NCBI GenBank assembly: GCA_963836775.1
Contig: CAWIKR010000003.1
Span: forward strand, 1,922,001 to 1,986,000
DNA length: 64,000 nucleotides
DNA from: DASQPR01 sp963836775
GTDB taxonomy: Bacteria > Actinomycetota > Actinomycetes > Mycobacteriales > Micromonosporaceae
Reading direction: 5' to 3'
A program made the translations under genes and the position numbers. How positions within the stretch are numbered: the stretch's first letter is position 1; each line of letters begins with the position of its first letter. Shown here one piece after another: positions 41,943-50,834 of this stretch. The notes beneath the pieces were generated by a model, which was not told where the DNA came from, did not search any database, and was given only the letters and a program-made list of their open reading frames with translations.

Positions 41943-42683
41943 TCACGCGTCGCGGAATCGCAAGCTCGAAAGGCCCAGCGCCAGCGCTCCGGCCGCCCAG
42001 AGCGCCAGCACGCCGAGTCCGGGCCACGGTCCGATCGGCAGGTCCTTCAGGTTTGTGGTGGCCTGGATCGCGAGCCCGGCGGTGGCCGGCCCGATCTGCT
42101 CGACGTGCTTGTGCCAGTGCGGGTTGCTGACCACGCTGGCCAGGATCGGAAACAGGTAGACCAGCCCCAGGACGATGCCGATAGCGGCACCGGAGTCGCG
42201 TACGGCGGTGGCGATGCCGAGACTCATCAACGCGATGAGGGCGAGATAGAGCACCGATCCGGCGGCCGCCCGCAAGGTGCTGCCGGTGGTCCACGGCAGG
42301 CTTACCAGGCGGTCTCCCGCGACCAGTGACCCGGCCACGGCGAGCACGCCGGCCACCACCACCGGACCGGTCAGCACCAGCGCCTTGGCGCCGAGCGCGA
42401 CGCTCCGCCGGGGGATCGCCATCAGGGTGGTGTGGATCATCCCGGAGCTGTATTCACTCCCCACCACCAGCACCGCCAGCACGGCGACGACGGCTTGACC
42501 GAGCTGCACTCCGGTGAGGCTGAATCGGGTGCGGTCCACCCCGCACGCGGCACCGGCGCAGTGCAGCGAGGCCGCGGCGGCGGCGCCGAGCGCGATCGTC
42601 AGCACGATCGCGCCCAGCAGCAGCCACAGCGGTGCGGCCACGGTCCGCAGTTTGGTCCATTCGGCCCGGATCGCGGCGGTCAT
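41943..42683 (-). CDS. ABC-2 type permease
   Basis: The 246-residue protein has six predicted transmembrane helices. The N-terminal signature AIRAEWTKLRTVAAPLWLLLG is typical of actinobacterial ABC-2 permeases, and VGSEYSSGMIHTTLMAIPRR is the conserved cytoplasmic coupling region. Its ATG overlaps the stop of the second permease gene (ATGA). It should pair with the ATPase encoded two genes upstream as an exporter, or as a self-resistance transporter. The substrate is unknown. Confidence 0.85.
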   Translation of the reverse strand: MTAAIRAEWTKLRTVAAPLWLLLGAIVLTIALGAAAAASLHCAGAACGVDRTRFSLTGVQLGQAVVAVLAVLVVGSEYSSGMIHTTLMAIPRRSVALGAKALVLTGPVVVAGVLAVAGSLVAGDRLVSLPWTTGSTLRAAAGSVLYLALIALMSLGIATAVRDSGAAIGIVLGLVYLFPILASVVSNPHWHKHVEQIGPATAGLAIQATTNLKDLPIGPWPGLGVLALWAAGALALGLSSLRFRDA

Positions 42684-44119
42684 GCGTCCCGCCGGCGGAC
42701 CACGACAGCGGCGAGACCAAAGGCGACCGCGGCATAGAGGCAGAGGACCGCGAAACCGGACCATGGGCTCAGCGGATAAAAGCCGAGCGCCGGTGTGTAG
42801 ACGCCCTCCACCTGGTGATACGCGGTCACGCTCTGCTGGATGGCAAAGGTGGCGGCGGGTGTGAGCCGCAGCAGCCACCGAGCCGCGTCGGCGGGCACCA
42901 CCGCGGCGGTCGACAGCAGGTACGGCAGGACGATCAGCACGATCACCGCCGCGACCGCGCCGACGCTACGGCGGAACAGGGTGCCGACGGCCAGTGCCAG
43001 CACCGACGCGACCGCGATCGCGGCGGCGGTGCCGAGGATCAGCCGCACTTCGGTTCCGGTGGTCACCGCGAAGACCAGATTCCCGTTGCGGATCAGGACA
43101 TGTCGGCAGAGCGGTAGTGCGATGGCACTGCCGATGGCACCGGCGACGAAGCCGACCGCGCCAACCACCACCGCTTTCGCCGCCAGTACGCGAACCCGTC
43201 CGGGACTGGCCGCGAACGTGGTCCGGATCATCCCGCGGCGGTATTCGGAGGTCACGAAGAGCACACCGAGCACGACCAGCACGGTCAGACCGGCGAAGGT
43301 GCCGACCAGGGTGCGCTCGACCGCGTTGTTGCCGTCCGGATGGTTCGGCGCGATGTTCCCGGCTCCGGTCACGGTGAAGGTGTCGCCGGTTCGAGTGACC
43401 TGCCCCGGGGTGTCGGTGAGGGGCCCGCCCTGCCAGTCGTCCGCGCCGACGGCACCAGCGACGGTCAGGTCGTCGAATGTCGCGGTCGCCTGGGTCGGAT
43501 ACATGTTGCCCTCCGCCGATCCGAAGTGCTGCTCGTAGACCTCGATCGGCGGCGACGTCACAAACATTCCGGCCGATGCGGTCGCCGGAATCCCCGCAAC
43601 CGTGACCGTGCCGATCGTGGTCCAGGTGCTGCCGTCGGCTGACGCGTACCCGGTGAAGTGCGATCCCGCGCGGGTCAGCCGCAGCCATTGCGCGGACGCC
43701 GGTCCGGCGATGTCGCCGGTGAAGTCGTATTGCATCCGGGCGCCGTGCGCGCCGGTGCGCATGACCGCGACGTAGGGGCTGCCGGGCTGGGTGTTCGCCT
43801 TGATCATCAGGCCCGCCTTGGCCCACTGCTCCAGCCCGGCCTCGCCGCCGGTCAGCGCCGGCATCCGGACGGTGAGCGTGCCGTCGCCGGTGAGGGCGCG
43901 ATGGACGAACGTGAGGTCGTCCTGAACCGGGCGGCCGTCCGGCCCGAGCAGGACCTGGCGCGGCCGTCCACCGGGGCCGGCGGCGACGGCGTGGCTGCCC
44001 AGGGCCGAGACCAGACCGATCAGGATCAGCACCAGGATGGCCACGACCACGCCGATCAGCCAGCCGCGGACGGTCCGGAACTTGGTCCACTCGGCGCGCA
44101 GCAGATGGACGAAGCTCAT
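42680..44119 (-). CDS. ABC-2 permease with large extracytoplasmic insert
   Basis: The 479-residue protein begins with the same permease N-terminus (LLRAEWTKFRTVRGWLIGVV) and its first transmembrane helix. An insert of about 210 residues follows (roughly residues 45-270: LTFVHRALTGDGTLTVRMPAL, LEQWAKAGLMIKANTQPGSP, WLRLTRAGSHFTGYASADG), which resembles DUF1349/concanavalin-like lectin domains. The remaining permease helices (TSEYRRGMIRTTFAASPGR and onward) complete the fold. The insert would face outside and may bind glycans or a ligand. It is coupled to the ATPase gene upstream and the smaller permease downstream. Confidence 0.8.
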   Translation of the reverse strand: MSFVHLLRAEWTKFRTVRGWLIGVVVAILVLILIGLVSALGSHAVAAGPGGRPRQVLLGPDGRPVQDDLTFVHRALTGDGTLTVRMPALTGGEAGLEQWAKAGLMIKANTQPGSPYVAVMRTGAHGARMQYDFTGDIAGPASAQWLRLTRAGSHFTGYASADGSTWTTIGTVTVAGIPATASAGMFVTSPPIEVYEQHFGSAEGNMYPTQATATFDDLTVAGAVGADDWQGGPLTDTPGQVTRTGDTFTVTGAGNIAPNHPDGNNAVERTLVGTFAGLTVLVVLGVLFVTSEYRRGMIRTTFAASPGRVRVLAAKAVVVGAVGFVAGAIGSAIALPLCRHVLIRNGNLVFAVTTGTEVRLILGTAAAIAVASVLALAVGTLFRRSVGAVAAVIVLIVLPYLLSTAAVVPADAARWLLRLTPAATFAIQQSVTAYHQVEGVYTPALGFYPLSPWSGFAVLCLYAAVAFGLAAVVVRRRDA

Positions 44120-45162
44120 CGCGCCACCTCCGAAGCGGGTGGCGCGGACGGGGACGACGACGCGGACGGAGACGACGACGCGGACGGCGCGACGGCGCGG
44201 ACGGGTCCGGGCGACGGGTCCGACGGCGCCGACGGAGACGGGGACGGCACCGGCGCGCCGCGGAACTCGACGGTGTCCCGGGTCAGCTCCATGTAGGCCT
44301 CCTCAAGGCTGGCGCGGTGCGCGGACACCTCGGAGAACGGCACGCCGGCGTGGTTCAGCAGCGCGACGATGCGCTCGGCGGCAAGCCCGGTGACGGTGAT
44401 GGTGTCCCGCTCGGTCGCGGCTACCGTGGCGCCGGCCGCCGCGAGCTGGTTCATTGCGTCCGTCCGAGCCGATGTCCGCAGGGTCACCCGATCCCCGGAT
44501 GCCGACCGGATCAGGTCCTCGACGCTGGTGTCGGCGACGACGGCGCCCCGGCCGACGACGACGAGATGGCCCGCGGTGCCTTCGAGCTCGCTCATCAGAT
44601 GGCTCGACACCAGGACGGCGCGCCCTTCGGCGGCGAGTCCGCGCAGGAAGCCGCGCATCCAGTGGATGCCTTCCGGATCGAGCCCGTTGAACGGCTCGTC
44701 CAGCAGCAGCACCGGAGGATCGCCGAGCATGGCGCCGGCGATGCCGAGCCGCTGACGCATGCCGAGCGAGTAGCCGCCGGCGCGGCGGCGAGCCGCCGAG
44801 TCCAGGCCGGTCAGGCGTAGCACCTCGGTCACCCGGCCGGATCCAAGACCCTGAGAGTGAGCCTGCCACAGCAGGTGGTTGCGGCCGCTGCGAGCCGGGT
44901 GCACGGCACCGGCGTCGAGCAGGGCGCCGACGTGCGTCATCGGCCGGCGCAGCTGGTGATAGGCCTGGCCGCCGATGTGCGCGTCACCCTCATCGGCGCG
45001 GTCCAGGCCCATGATCACTCGCATGGTGGTGGACTTGCCGGCGCCGTTCGGCCCGACGAATCCGGTGATCTGGCCGGGTGCGACGGTGAACGTCATCCCG
45101 TCCAGCGCCAGCGTCCGGCCGAACCGCTTGCGCAATCCGGTGACCTCGATAGTCGCGTTCAT
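44116..45162 (-). CDS. ABC transporter ATPase with Ser/Pro-rich tail
   Basis: The 348-residue protein has Walker A FVGPNGAGKSTTMR, signature YSLGMRQRLGIAGAML and Walker B VLLLDEPFNGLD, the pattern of DrrA/CcmA-type exporters. The C-terminal accessory domain (about residues 220-300) is typical. The final 45 residues are a low-complexity PSPSPSAPS/SASSSPSASS tail, coded by imperfect tandem GACGACGCGGAC repeats. It is the first gene of a three-gene operon with two permeases. ATG 45162 is the likely start. Confidence 0.88.
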   Translation of the reverse strand: MNATIEVTGLRKRFGRTLALDGMTFTVAPGQITGFVGPNGAGKSTTMRVIMGLDRADEGDAHIGGQAYHQLRRPMTHVGALLDAGAVHPARSGRNHLLWQAHSQGLGSGRVTEVLRLTGLDSAARRRAGGYSLGMRQRLGIAGAMLGDPPVLLLDEPFNGLDPEGIHWMRGFLRGLAAEGRAVLVSSHLMSELEGTAGHLVVVGRGAVVADTSVEDLIRSASGDRVTLRTSARTDAMNQLAAAGATVAATERDTITVTGLAAERIVALLNHAGVPFSEVSAHRASLEEAYMELTRDTVEFRGAPVPSPSPSAPSDPSPGPVRAVAPSASSSPSASSSPSAPPASEVAR

Positions 45163-45331
45163 GGGTGGAACGCTAGGGGCCGCCGGCCGCCGGGTCGTCA
45201 CGCGCAGGAGCCATCTTCGTCGGCCAGGTCAGGGCCGGTGGGCTCGCTGCGCATCACCCGACGGCGCCGCGCCGGTCCCTCGCGAGAGGGAGCCGCCCAG
45301 AGGGACGCGGGACCGTTGACGAGCAGAGACA

Positions 45332-47233
45332 ATGGCTGGCGTGGGGCGCGTGTGGTGGTGGGTGGCGGCTCTGCTCGGCGTCGCGGCCGTAGTGGAGACG
45401 CTGATCCGCTACGCCACATCGAGCGCCCAGTTTGTCATCTTTGCTGCACTTGTCGCGGCGGCGATGACGCTGCCGCTGGCGATCCGCCCGCCGGCCGTCG
45501 CGGCGGCGATCATCGCGGCTGCTGGAGTTCTGTCGGTCAGCGTGGTCGGAACCATCCCGGTCGCCGGTGCCATCGCTCAACTCGGAGCCGCGTACCTGGT
45601 CGGCCGATGGGGCGCGGTGCCGGTCGCGGTCGGTCTCGGGCTGCCGTACCTGTGCGTCGCCGCGGTCCCGATCGCCGCCTATCCGCGGGTGCTGGCGATC
45701 ACCATCGCGGTGCTAGCGCCCACGCTCGCGCTGCTCGGGGTCGCCCAGCGGATCGCCCAGGATTCCCGGGAGCGCACCGCAACCCAGGCGGCGCTGGCCG
45801 GGACGCTGATCGAGCACACGGCCCGCGGCGAGCGGGCGCGGATCGCCCGGGAACTGCACGATGTGGTGGCCCACCACATCTCGATGGTCGCGGTGCAAGC
45901 GGAGTCGGCCCGGCTCACCACCCCGGGCATGCCGCCTGCCGGTGCCCAGCGGCTGTCCGCCATCGGCGACACCGCCCGGGACGCACTCACCGAGATGCGC
46001 CGGCTGCTCGGGGTGCTGCGCGAGGACACCACTCCGATGCCCGCCCCGGTGCGGACGCCCCAGCCCGGGCTGGCGCAGCTGAACGACCTCCTGGACGAGG
46101 CGCGGACCGCCTCCGGTGTGGGCACCCGGCTGATTCTCAGCGGCGTTCCGCTGGTGCTCGACCCGGGCGTTGAGCTGGCGGCCTATCGGATCATCCAGGA
46201 GGCGCTGACCAACGCACGCCGGCACGCTCCGGGTGCGGCCGTCGATGTCGAGCTGCACTTCGGCGCCGACGAGCTGGAGGTCGCGGTTCGCGACAACGGG
46301 CCGGGCGCGGCCGGCGCCGGCGATCCGGCCGCGGTCGGCGGCCACGGCCTGCTCGGTATGAGCGAGCGGGCGATCGCCGTCGGCGGCACGTTGCGGGCCG
46401 GCCCGGCAGTCGGCGGTGGCTTCCTGGTCCGCGCCACGCTGCCGGCGAAGGGCCCGGCGGTGGTCGGCGGCGCGGCACACCACGATCCGGCGCGCCGTGA
46501 TCCCGGTGTCATCGATCCAGCGGGGCGACCGTCCGGCGCCGGCCGAGGGGGCGGCGGCATGACCGACCGGATCCGGATCGTCGTGGCCGACGATCACGAG
46601 GTGGTTCGCAGCGGCTTCGCGGGTCTGCTGGCGACCCAGCCGGACTTCGAGGTGGTCGGCACCGCCGGCACCGGCGCGGCCGCGGTGCGGATCTGCGATG
46701 AGGTACGCCCGGATGTCGTGCTGATGGACGTACGCATGCCGGAGATGGACGGCATCGAAGCGACGCGCCGGCTGGCCCGGGCCGATGGCCCCCGGATCAT
46801 CATTCTGACCACATTCGATCTCGACGAGTACGTCTACGACGCGCTCACCGCCGGGGCCAGCGGATTCCTGCTCAAGGACGTGACGGCGGAGCGCCTGTTC
46901 GACGCCGTACGCGTCATTGCCGGCGGCGACGCGCTGCTGGCACCGGCGGTGACCCGGCGGCTGATCTCCGAGTTCGCGGCCCAGCATCGAGGCGCGGCGG
47001 CCCCGGCGGCGACGCGCGAGTTGAGTTCCCTGACGCCCCGGGAAACTCAGGTGCTGCGGCTGGTCGCCGAGGGCCTGTCGAACGCCGAGATCGCGGGCCG
47101 GCTGGTGGTTACCGAGGAGACCGTGAAGACCCATGTCAGCCGGGTGCTGGCCAAGCTCGGGCTGCGGGATCGGACCCAAGCCGTGGTGGCCGCGTACGAG
47201 TCCGGGCTGGTGGTGCCGCGCGCCGGTCGATGA
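45332..47233 (+). CDS. Histidine kinase fused in frame to NarL-type response regulator
   Basis: One frame of 633 residues holds both halves of a two-component system. Residues 1-140 are membrane helices. HisKA_3 follows, with phospho-acceptor His176 in IARELHDVVAHHISMV. The HATPase domain shows EALTNARRHAPG and DNGPGA. After a Pro/Gly-rich linker, residue 410 is Met with a GAGGGGG ribosome site 6-8 nt upstream. Then come a receiver domain (VADDHEVV; phospho-acceptor Asp466 in VVLMDVRMPEMDG) and a LuxR HTH (LTPRETQVLRLVAEGLSNAEIA). Normally these are two genes with a stop between. Both a true fusion and separate initiation at 46559 are possible. The system probably controls a neighbouring ABC operon. 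Confidence 0.85.
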   Translation: MAGVGRVWWWVAALLGVAAVVETLIRYATSSAQFVIFAALVAAAMTLPLAIRPPAVAAAIIAAAGVLSVSVVGTIPVAGAIAQLGAAYLVGRWGAVPVAVGLGLPYLCVAAVPIAAYPRVLAITIAVLAPTLALLGVAQRIAQDSRERTATQAALAGTLIEHTARGERARIARELHDVVAHHISMVAVQAESARLTTPGMPPAGAQRLSAIGDTARDALTEMRRLLGVLREDTTPMPAPVRTPQPGLAQLNDLLDEARTASGVGTRLILSGVPLVLDPGVELAAYRIIQEALTNARRHAPGAAVDVELHFGADELEVAVRDNGPGAAGAGDPAAVGGHGLLGMSERAIAVGGTLRAGPAVGGGFLVRATLPAKGPAVVGGAAHHDPARRDPGVIDPAGRPSGAGRGGGGMTDRIRIVVADDHEVVRSGFAGLLATQPDFEVVGTAGTGAAAVRICDEVRPDVVLMDVRMPEMDGIEATRRLARADGPRIIILTTFDLDEYVYDALTAGASGFLLKDVTAERLFDAVRVIAGGDALLAPAVTRRLISEFAAQHRGAAAPAATRELSSLTPRETQVLRLVAEGLSNAEIAGRLVVTEETVKTHVSRVLAKLGLRDRTQAVVAAYESGLVVPRAGR

Positions 47234-47251
47234 CGGGCAAAGAGGAATCGC

Positions 47252-47274
47252 GTGTATACACGCGGTGTATACAC
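47252..47274. promoter_or_regulatory. Double palindrome GTGTATACAC-GCG-GTGTATACAC, candidate PadR operator
   Basis: Two identical 10-bp palindromes (47252-47261 and 47265-47274) are separated by GCG, with centres 13 bp apart. They end 5 to 17 bp before the possible PadR start codons (47280 and 47292). PadR-family repressors bind TAC/GTA-rich palindromes near their own promoters, so autorepression of the padR-ABC operon is likely. Confidence 0.7.
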
Positions 47275-47291
47275 GCGGTATGGTGCTTCGC

Positions 47292-47816
47292 ATGAGCGTG
47301 CCCTTGACTCTTCTCGGCCTGCTGGAGCGCCAGCCCAGCCACGGATACGACCTGAAGCGCGACTACGACACCTACTTCGGCCGTGGCAAGCCGCTGCCGT
47401 TCGGTCAGGTCTACACGACGCTGGGTCGCCTGGCGCGGGACGGCAAGGTGGTGATCAGCGAGATCGGCCCGGGCGAGGGTCCGGACCGGAAGCGCTACGT
47501 GATCACCGACCTCGGCGCGACCGAGTTCGACGCCTGGCTGACCGACCCGGTCGAGCCGGAGCCGCACCTGCAGTCGATCCTGTTCGCCAAGGTGGTCCTG
47601 GCCTTGATGCTGGGGCGATCGGCCGAGGATTACCTGGACACGCAGCGCCGCGCGCACATCGCCCGGATGCGCGAGCTGACCACCATCAAGAGTGGCGGCG
47701 AACTCGTCGATGTCTTCCTCGCCGACCACGCCATCTTCCACCTGGAAGCCGATCTGCGCTGGATCGACATGACGGTGGCCCGGCTCGACTCGCTGGCCCA
47801 GGCGGTGCGGTCATGA
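47292..47816 (+). CDS. PadR-family transcriptional regulator
   Basis: The 174-residue protein has the PadR winged helix at its start (SVPLTLLGLLERQPSHGYDLKRDY), FGQVYTTLGRLARDGKV, and the RKRYVITDLGATEFDAWL wing. A C-terminal helical dimerisation region (Vir_act_alpha_C-like) follows. ATG 47292 gives the usual family N-terminus; ATG 47280 is an alternative. Its stop overlaps the ABC ATPase start (ATGA). PadR proteins commonly repress adjacent FtsX-type ABC or multidrug transporters and are released by the drug. Confidence 0.9.
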   Translation: MSVPLTLLGLLERQPSHGYDLKRDYDTYFGRGKPLPFGQVYTTLGRLARDGKVVISEIGPGEGPDRKRYVITDLGATEFDAWLTDPVEPEPHLQSILFAKVVLALMLGRSAEDYLDTQRRAHIARMRELTTIKSGGELVDVFLADHAIFHLEADLRWIDMTVARLDSLAQAVRS

Positions 47817-48487
47817 CGGCGGTGATCGAGGCTCGGGACATCGACTTCGCGTTCGGCCCGACACCGGCTCTGTGTGGCGCGAGCATCAGCGCCAACGCCG
47901 GCGAGATCGTCGCGGTGATGGGACCGAGCGGGTCCGGCAAGTCCACACTGCTGCACTGCCTGGCCGGCATTCTGGTGCCCCAGGCGGGCGAGGTGCGGTT
48001 CGCCGGCAACCGGGTGGACACCATGAACGAGACCCAGCGCAGCATCTTCCGGCGTGCGCACTGCGGGTTCGTCTTCCAGTTCGGGCAGTTGGTCCCGGAG
48101 TTGACGGCTGAGGAGAATGTCGCGCTGCCGCTGCTGATCGCGGGCGTCCGCCGCGGCCCGGCGCTGGCCGAGGCGCGCACCTGGTTCGGCCGGCTCGGCC
48201 TCGACGGTCTGGAACGCCGCCGATCCGGGGAACTCTCCGGCGGCCAGGCGCAACGGGTGGCACTCGCGCGCGGCCTGGTCACCGGTCCCGAGTTGCTGTT
48301 CGCCGACGAGCCTACCGGCGCCCTCGACTCGTTCACCGGCGAGCAGGTGATGAAGCTGCTGGTGGACGCCGCCCGGGAGCGTGGCACCACGGTCATCCTG
48401 GTGACGCACGAGGCGCGCGTGGCCGCGTACGCAGACCGGGAGGTCATCGTTCGGGACGGGCGGATCACCTCGCTGGTGGGGTCATGA
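47813..48487 (+). CDS. LolD/MacB-type ABC ATPase
   Basis: The 224-residue protein has Walker A VMGPSGSGKSTLLHC, a Q-loop region CGFVFQFGQLVPELTA, signature LSGGQAQRVALARGL and Walker B LLFADEPTGALD. This is the class that partners FtsX/MacB permeases. It is coupled by overlaps to padR upstream and to the permease downstream (ATGA at 48484). Confidence 0.92.
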   Translation: MTAVIEARDIDFAFGPTPALCGASISANAGEIVAVMGPSGSGKSTLLHCLAGILVPQAGEVRFAGNRVDTMNETQRSIFRRAHCGFVFQFGQLVPELTAEENVALPLLIAGVRRGPALAEARTWFGRLGLDGLERRRSGELSGGQAQRVALARGLVTGPELLFADEPTGALDSFTGEQVMKLLVDAARERGTTVILVTHEARVAAYADREVIVRDGRITSLVGS

Positions 48488-50724
48488 TCCGGTTCAGCGC
48501 ACGTCTCGCGCTGGCCGGTGGCCGCGAGGCCCTGACCCGGCTGGTGATCATCGCCGTGGCGGTCGCACTCGGCACCGGCATGCTTCTCATGACTCTGGCG
48601 GCGATCAACGGGGTCAACACGCAGAACTCCCGCTACGCCTGGCTGAACACCGGCCGGACGTCATCGACGCGAGTCGTCGATCCGTCGGTCGATCCACTGT
48701 GGTGGAGGATCACCGGCGACTACTACGACGGGGAGACCATCGGCCGGATCGACGTGGCGGCCACCGGCCCGACATCGCCGAAACCGCCCGGCGTCGAGCG
48801 GCTGCCCGGGCCCGGCGAATTCGTCGCATCGCCGGCGATGACGAAGCTGCTCGACCGCGTGCCCGCGGCGCAGCTCGCCGACCGGTTCCCGGGACACCGC
48901 GTCGGCACCATCGGACCGGCAGCCCTGCCGGGACCCGACTCGCTGGTCGTCATCGTCGGCCGGACGCCAGACGAGATGGCGCATCTGACCGACGCGAAAC
49001 AGGTGTGGCGGATCGCCAGCACGCTGCCGAGTCAATGCGACGGCTGCGATATCGGCATCCGATCCTCCGGCCTGGACCTGATTCTCGGCGTCACGGCCGC
49101 GGCGCTGCTGTTTCCGGTGCTGATCTTCATTGGAGCCGCGACCCGGCTGGCCGCGGCCCGGCGCGAGCAGCGGTTTGCCGCGATGCGGCTGATCGGCGCG
49201 ACACCGGCCCAGATTTCGGTGGTCGCCGCCGTCGAGTCGGTCCTGGCCGCGGTGGTCGGCACCGGGCTCGGCTTCGCCGTCTTCTACGCGCTGCGCGATC
49301 CGGTCGCCGCGATCAACCTCACCGGGTATGCGTTCTATCCGAGCGACTTGTCGCTCAATCTCGCCGATATCCTCGGCGTGCTGGTCGGCATTCCGGTCGG
49401 CGCCGCCCTGGCCGGCCTAGTGGCGCTCCGCCGGGTGCGGATCTCGCCGCTGGGCGTCACCCGGCGGGTGACACCGAAGCCACCGCGGGTCTATCGGCTG
49501 ATCCCGCTGGCGCTCGGCATCGCTGAGCTGACATTCGCGATCGGCCATGTGCCGCACTCGTCGATCCAGCAGGTCGCGGTGTTCCTGCCCGGGTTCCTGG
49601 TGATCATGGCCGGCCTGATCATCGCCGGACCGTGGTTCACCATGATCGGCGCCCGGCTGCTGGCCCGGCGGTCCAGCAGGCCGGCGACGCTGGTGGCCGC
49701 GCGGCGGCTGGCGGACAACCCGCATGCGGCGTTCCGTGCGGTCAGCGGCCTAGTCCTCGGGCTGTTCGTCACGACGGTGGCGACCGGAGTGATCACGACT
49801 ATCGTCGACCATCGCGGCACTCAGCACGCGGGTCTGCCCCGGACCATGGTCCAGCAGCCGTGGCCGATGAACACCACCGAGACCTCCGTTGATCCGAACC
49901 TGCTGACCACGCTGCGCTCCGAACCTGGCGTGACGGGCGTGGTCGTGGTGCGGACGAACCCGGCCTGGCGCCCCATCACGATTCGACAGGTCGGCGCGGG
50001 CGCTCCGGTCGACCTTGTCCTTCCCGGCCTGGCGAGCTGCGCGGATCTGGCCGCCGACCCGGACCTCGGCCGATGCCCGCCGGGCGCGCGGGTGGTCGAG
50101 GTGCAGACGGACTTCATGGGGCCGGAGGTGAACTCCCCGGCGAACGTGTGGCCGGTTGCTCCGGCCACAACTCCGCCGCTGGGCACCCTCCCGCTGGCCG
50201 GGCTGGCGGTCAACACCGACGGTTCGACGGCCGCCATCGAACGCGTACGCACGGTGCTGGAGACCGGCCTGGGAGCGCAGGTGCCGCCGGCGACCCAGGA
50301 CGATTTCGCCACCGACCAGACCCAGACGCTGGCCGGGTGGCAGCAACTCGCCAACGTGGTGATCCTGGCCAGCCTGCCGATCGCCGGATGCAGTCTGGCG
50401 GTCAGCATCGTCGGTGGCCTGACCGAGCGAAAACGGCCGTTCAGCCTGCTGAGGCTGACCGGCGTACGGATCCGGACGTTGCGCGGTGTGGTGGCGCTGG
50501 AGAGTGCCGTGCCGCTTCTTGCGGTCGCGGTGATCGCGATCGGCGCGGCGCTGCTCGGCTCGCAGCTGTTCCTCAGAGCCCAGATGGGCTACACCCTCAG
50601 CGCACTCCACGGCGAGTACTACATCGTGGTGTTCGCCGGTCTGGCGGCTTCGCTGGCGATCATCGGGCTGACGTTGCCGCTGCTGGAACGGATCACCGGA
50701 CCGGAGACGGCGCGGAGCGAATAG
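48484..50724 (+). CDS. FtsX-like ABC permease (MacB superfamily)
   Basis: The 746-residue protein has an N-terminal transmembrane helix (LTRLVIIAVAVALGTGMLL), an extracytoplasmic domain, and a first FtsX block of three helices (about residues 200-310: LILGVTAAALLFPVLIFIG, RFAAMRLIGATPAQI). Further helices, a second extracytoplasmic domain with CADLAADPDLGRCPPGAR, and a final FtsX block (KRPFSLLRLTGVRIRTLRG) follow. Such transporters act mechanically on extracytoplasmic partners or export antibiotics and peptides. With padR and the ATPase it forms a complete drug-responsive module. Confidence 0.88.
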   Translation: MIRFSARLALAGGREALTRLVIIAVAVALGTGMLLMTLAAINGVNTQNSRYAWLNTGRTSSTRVVDPSVDPLWWRITGDYYDGETIGRIDVAATGPTSPKPPGVERLPGPGEFVASPAMTKLLDRVPAAQLADRFPGHRVGTIGPAALPGPDSLVVIVGRTPDEMAHLTDAKQVWRIASTLPSQCDGCDIGIRSSGLDLILGVTAAALLFPVLIFIGAATRLAAARREQRFAAMRLIGATPAQISVVAAVESVLAAVVGTGLGFAVFYALRDPVAAINLTGYAFYPSDLSLNLADILGVLVGIPVGAALAGLVALRRVRISPLGVTRRVTPKPPRVYRLIPLALGIAELTFAIGHVPHSSIQQVAVFLPGFLVIMAGLIIAGPWFTMIGARLLARRSSRPATLVAARRLADNPHAAFRAVSGLVLGLFVTTVATGVITTIVDHRGTQHAGLPRTMVQQPWPMNTTETSVDPNLLTTLRSEPGVTGVVVVRTNPAWRPITIRQVGAGAPVDLVLPGLASCADLAADPDLGRCPPGARVVEVQTDFMGPEVNSPANVWPVAPATTPPLGTLPLAGLAVNTDGSTAAIERVRTVLETGLGAQVPPATQDDFATDQTQTLAGWQQLANVVILASLPIAGCSLAVSIVGGLTERKRPFSLLRLTGVRIRTLRGVVALESAVPLLAVAVIAIGAALLGSQLFLRAQMGYTLSALHGEYYIVVFAGLAASLAIIGLTLPLLERITGPETARSE

Positions 50725-50726
50725 CC

Positions 50727-50768
50727 GGTGGATCCGGGCGGACCGCCATCGGACCGCCCGGATCCACC
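50727..50768 (+). terminator. 15-bp perfect hairpin
   Basis: GGTGGATCCGGGCGG (50727-50741) pairs perfectly with 50754-50768 across 12 nt. It begins 3 bp after the permease stop codon and separates the padR-ABC operon from secA2. Confidence 0.7.
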
Positions 50769-50834
50769 CGAATGCCGGAATTTCCCGCCGCCCGGGGCGG
50801 CGGGCACCGAGATTGACTTTCTAGAGTGGGACCC

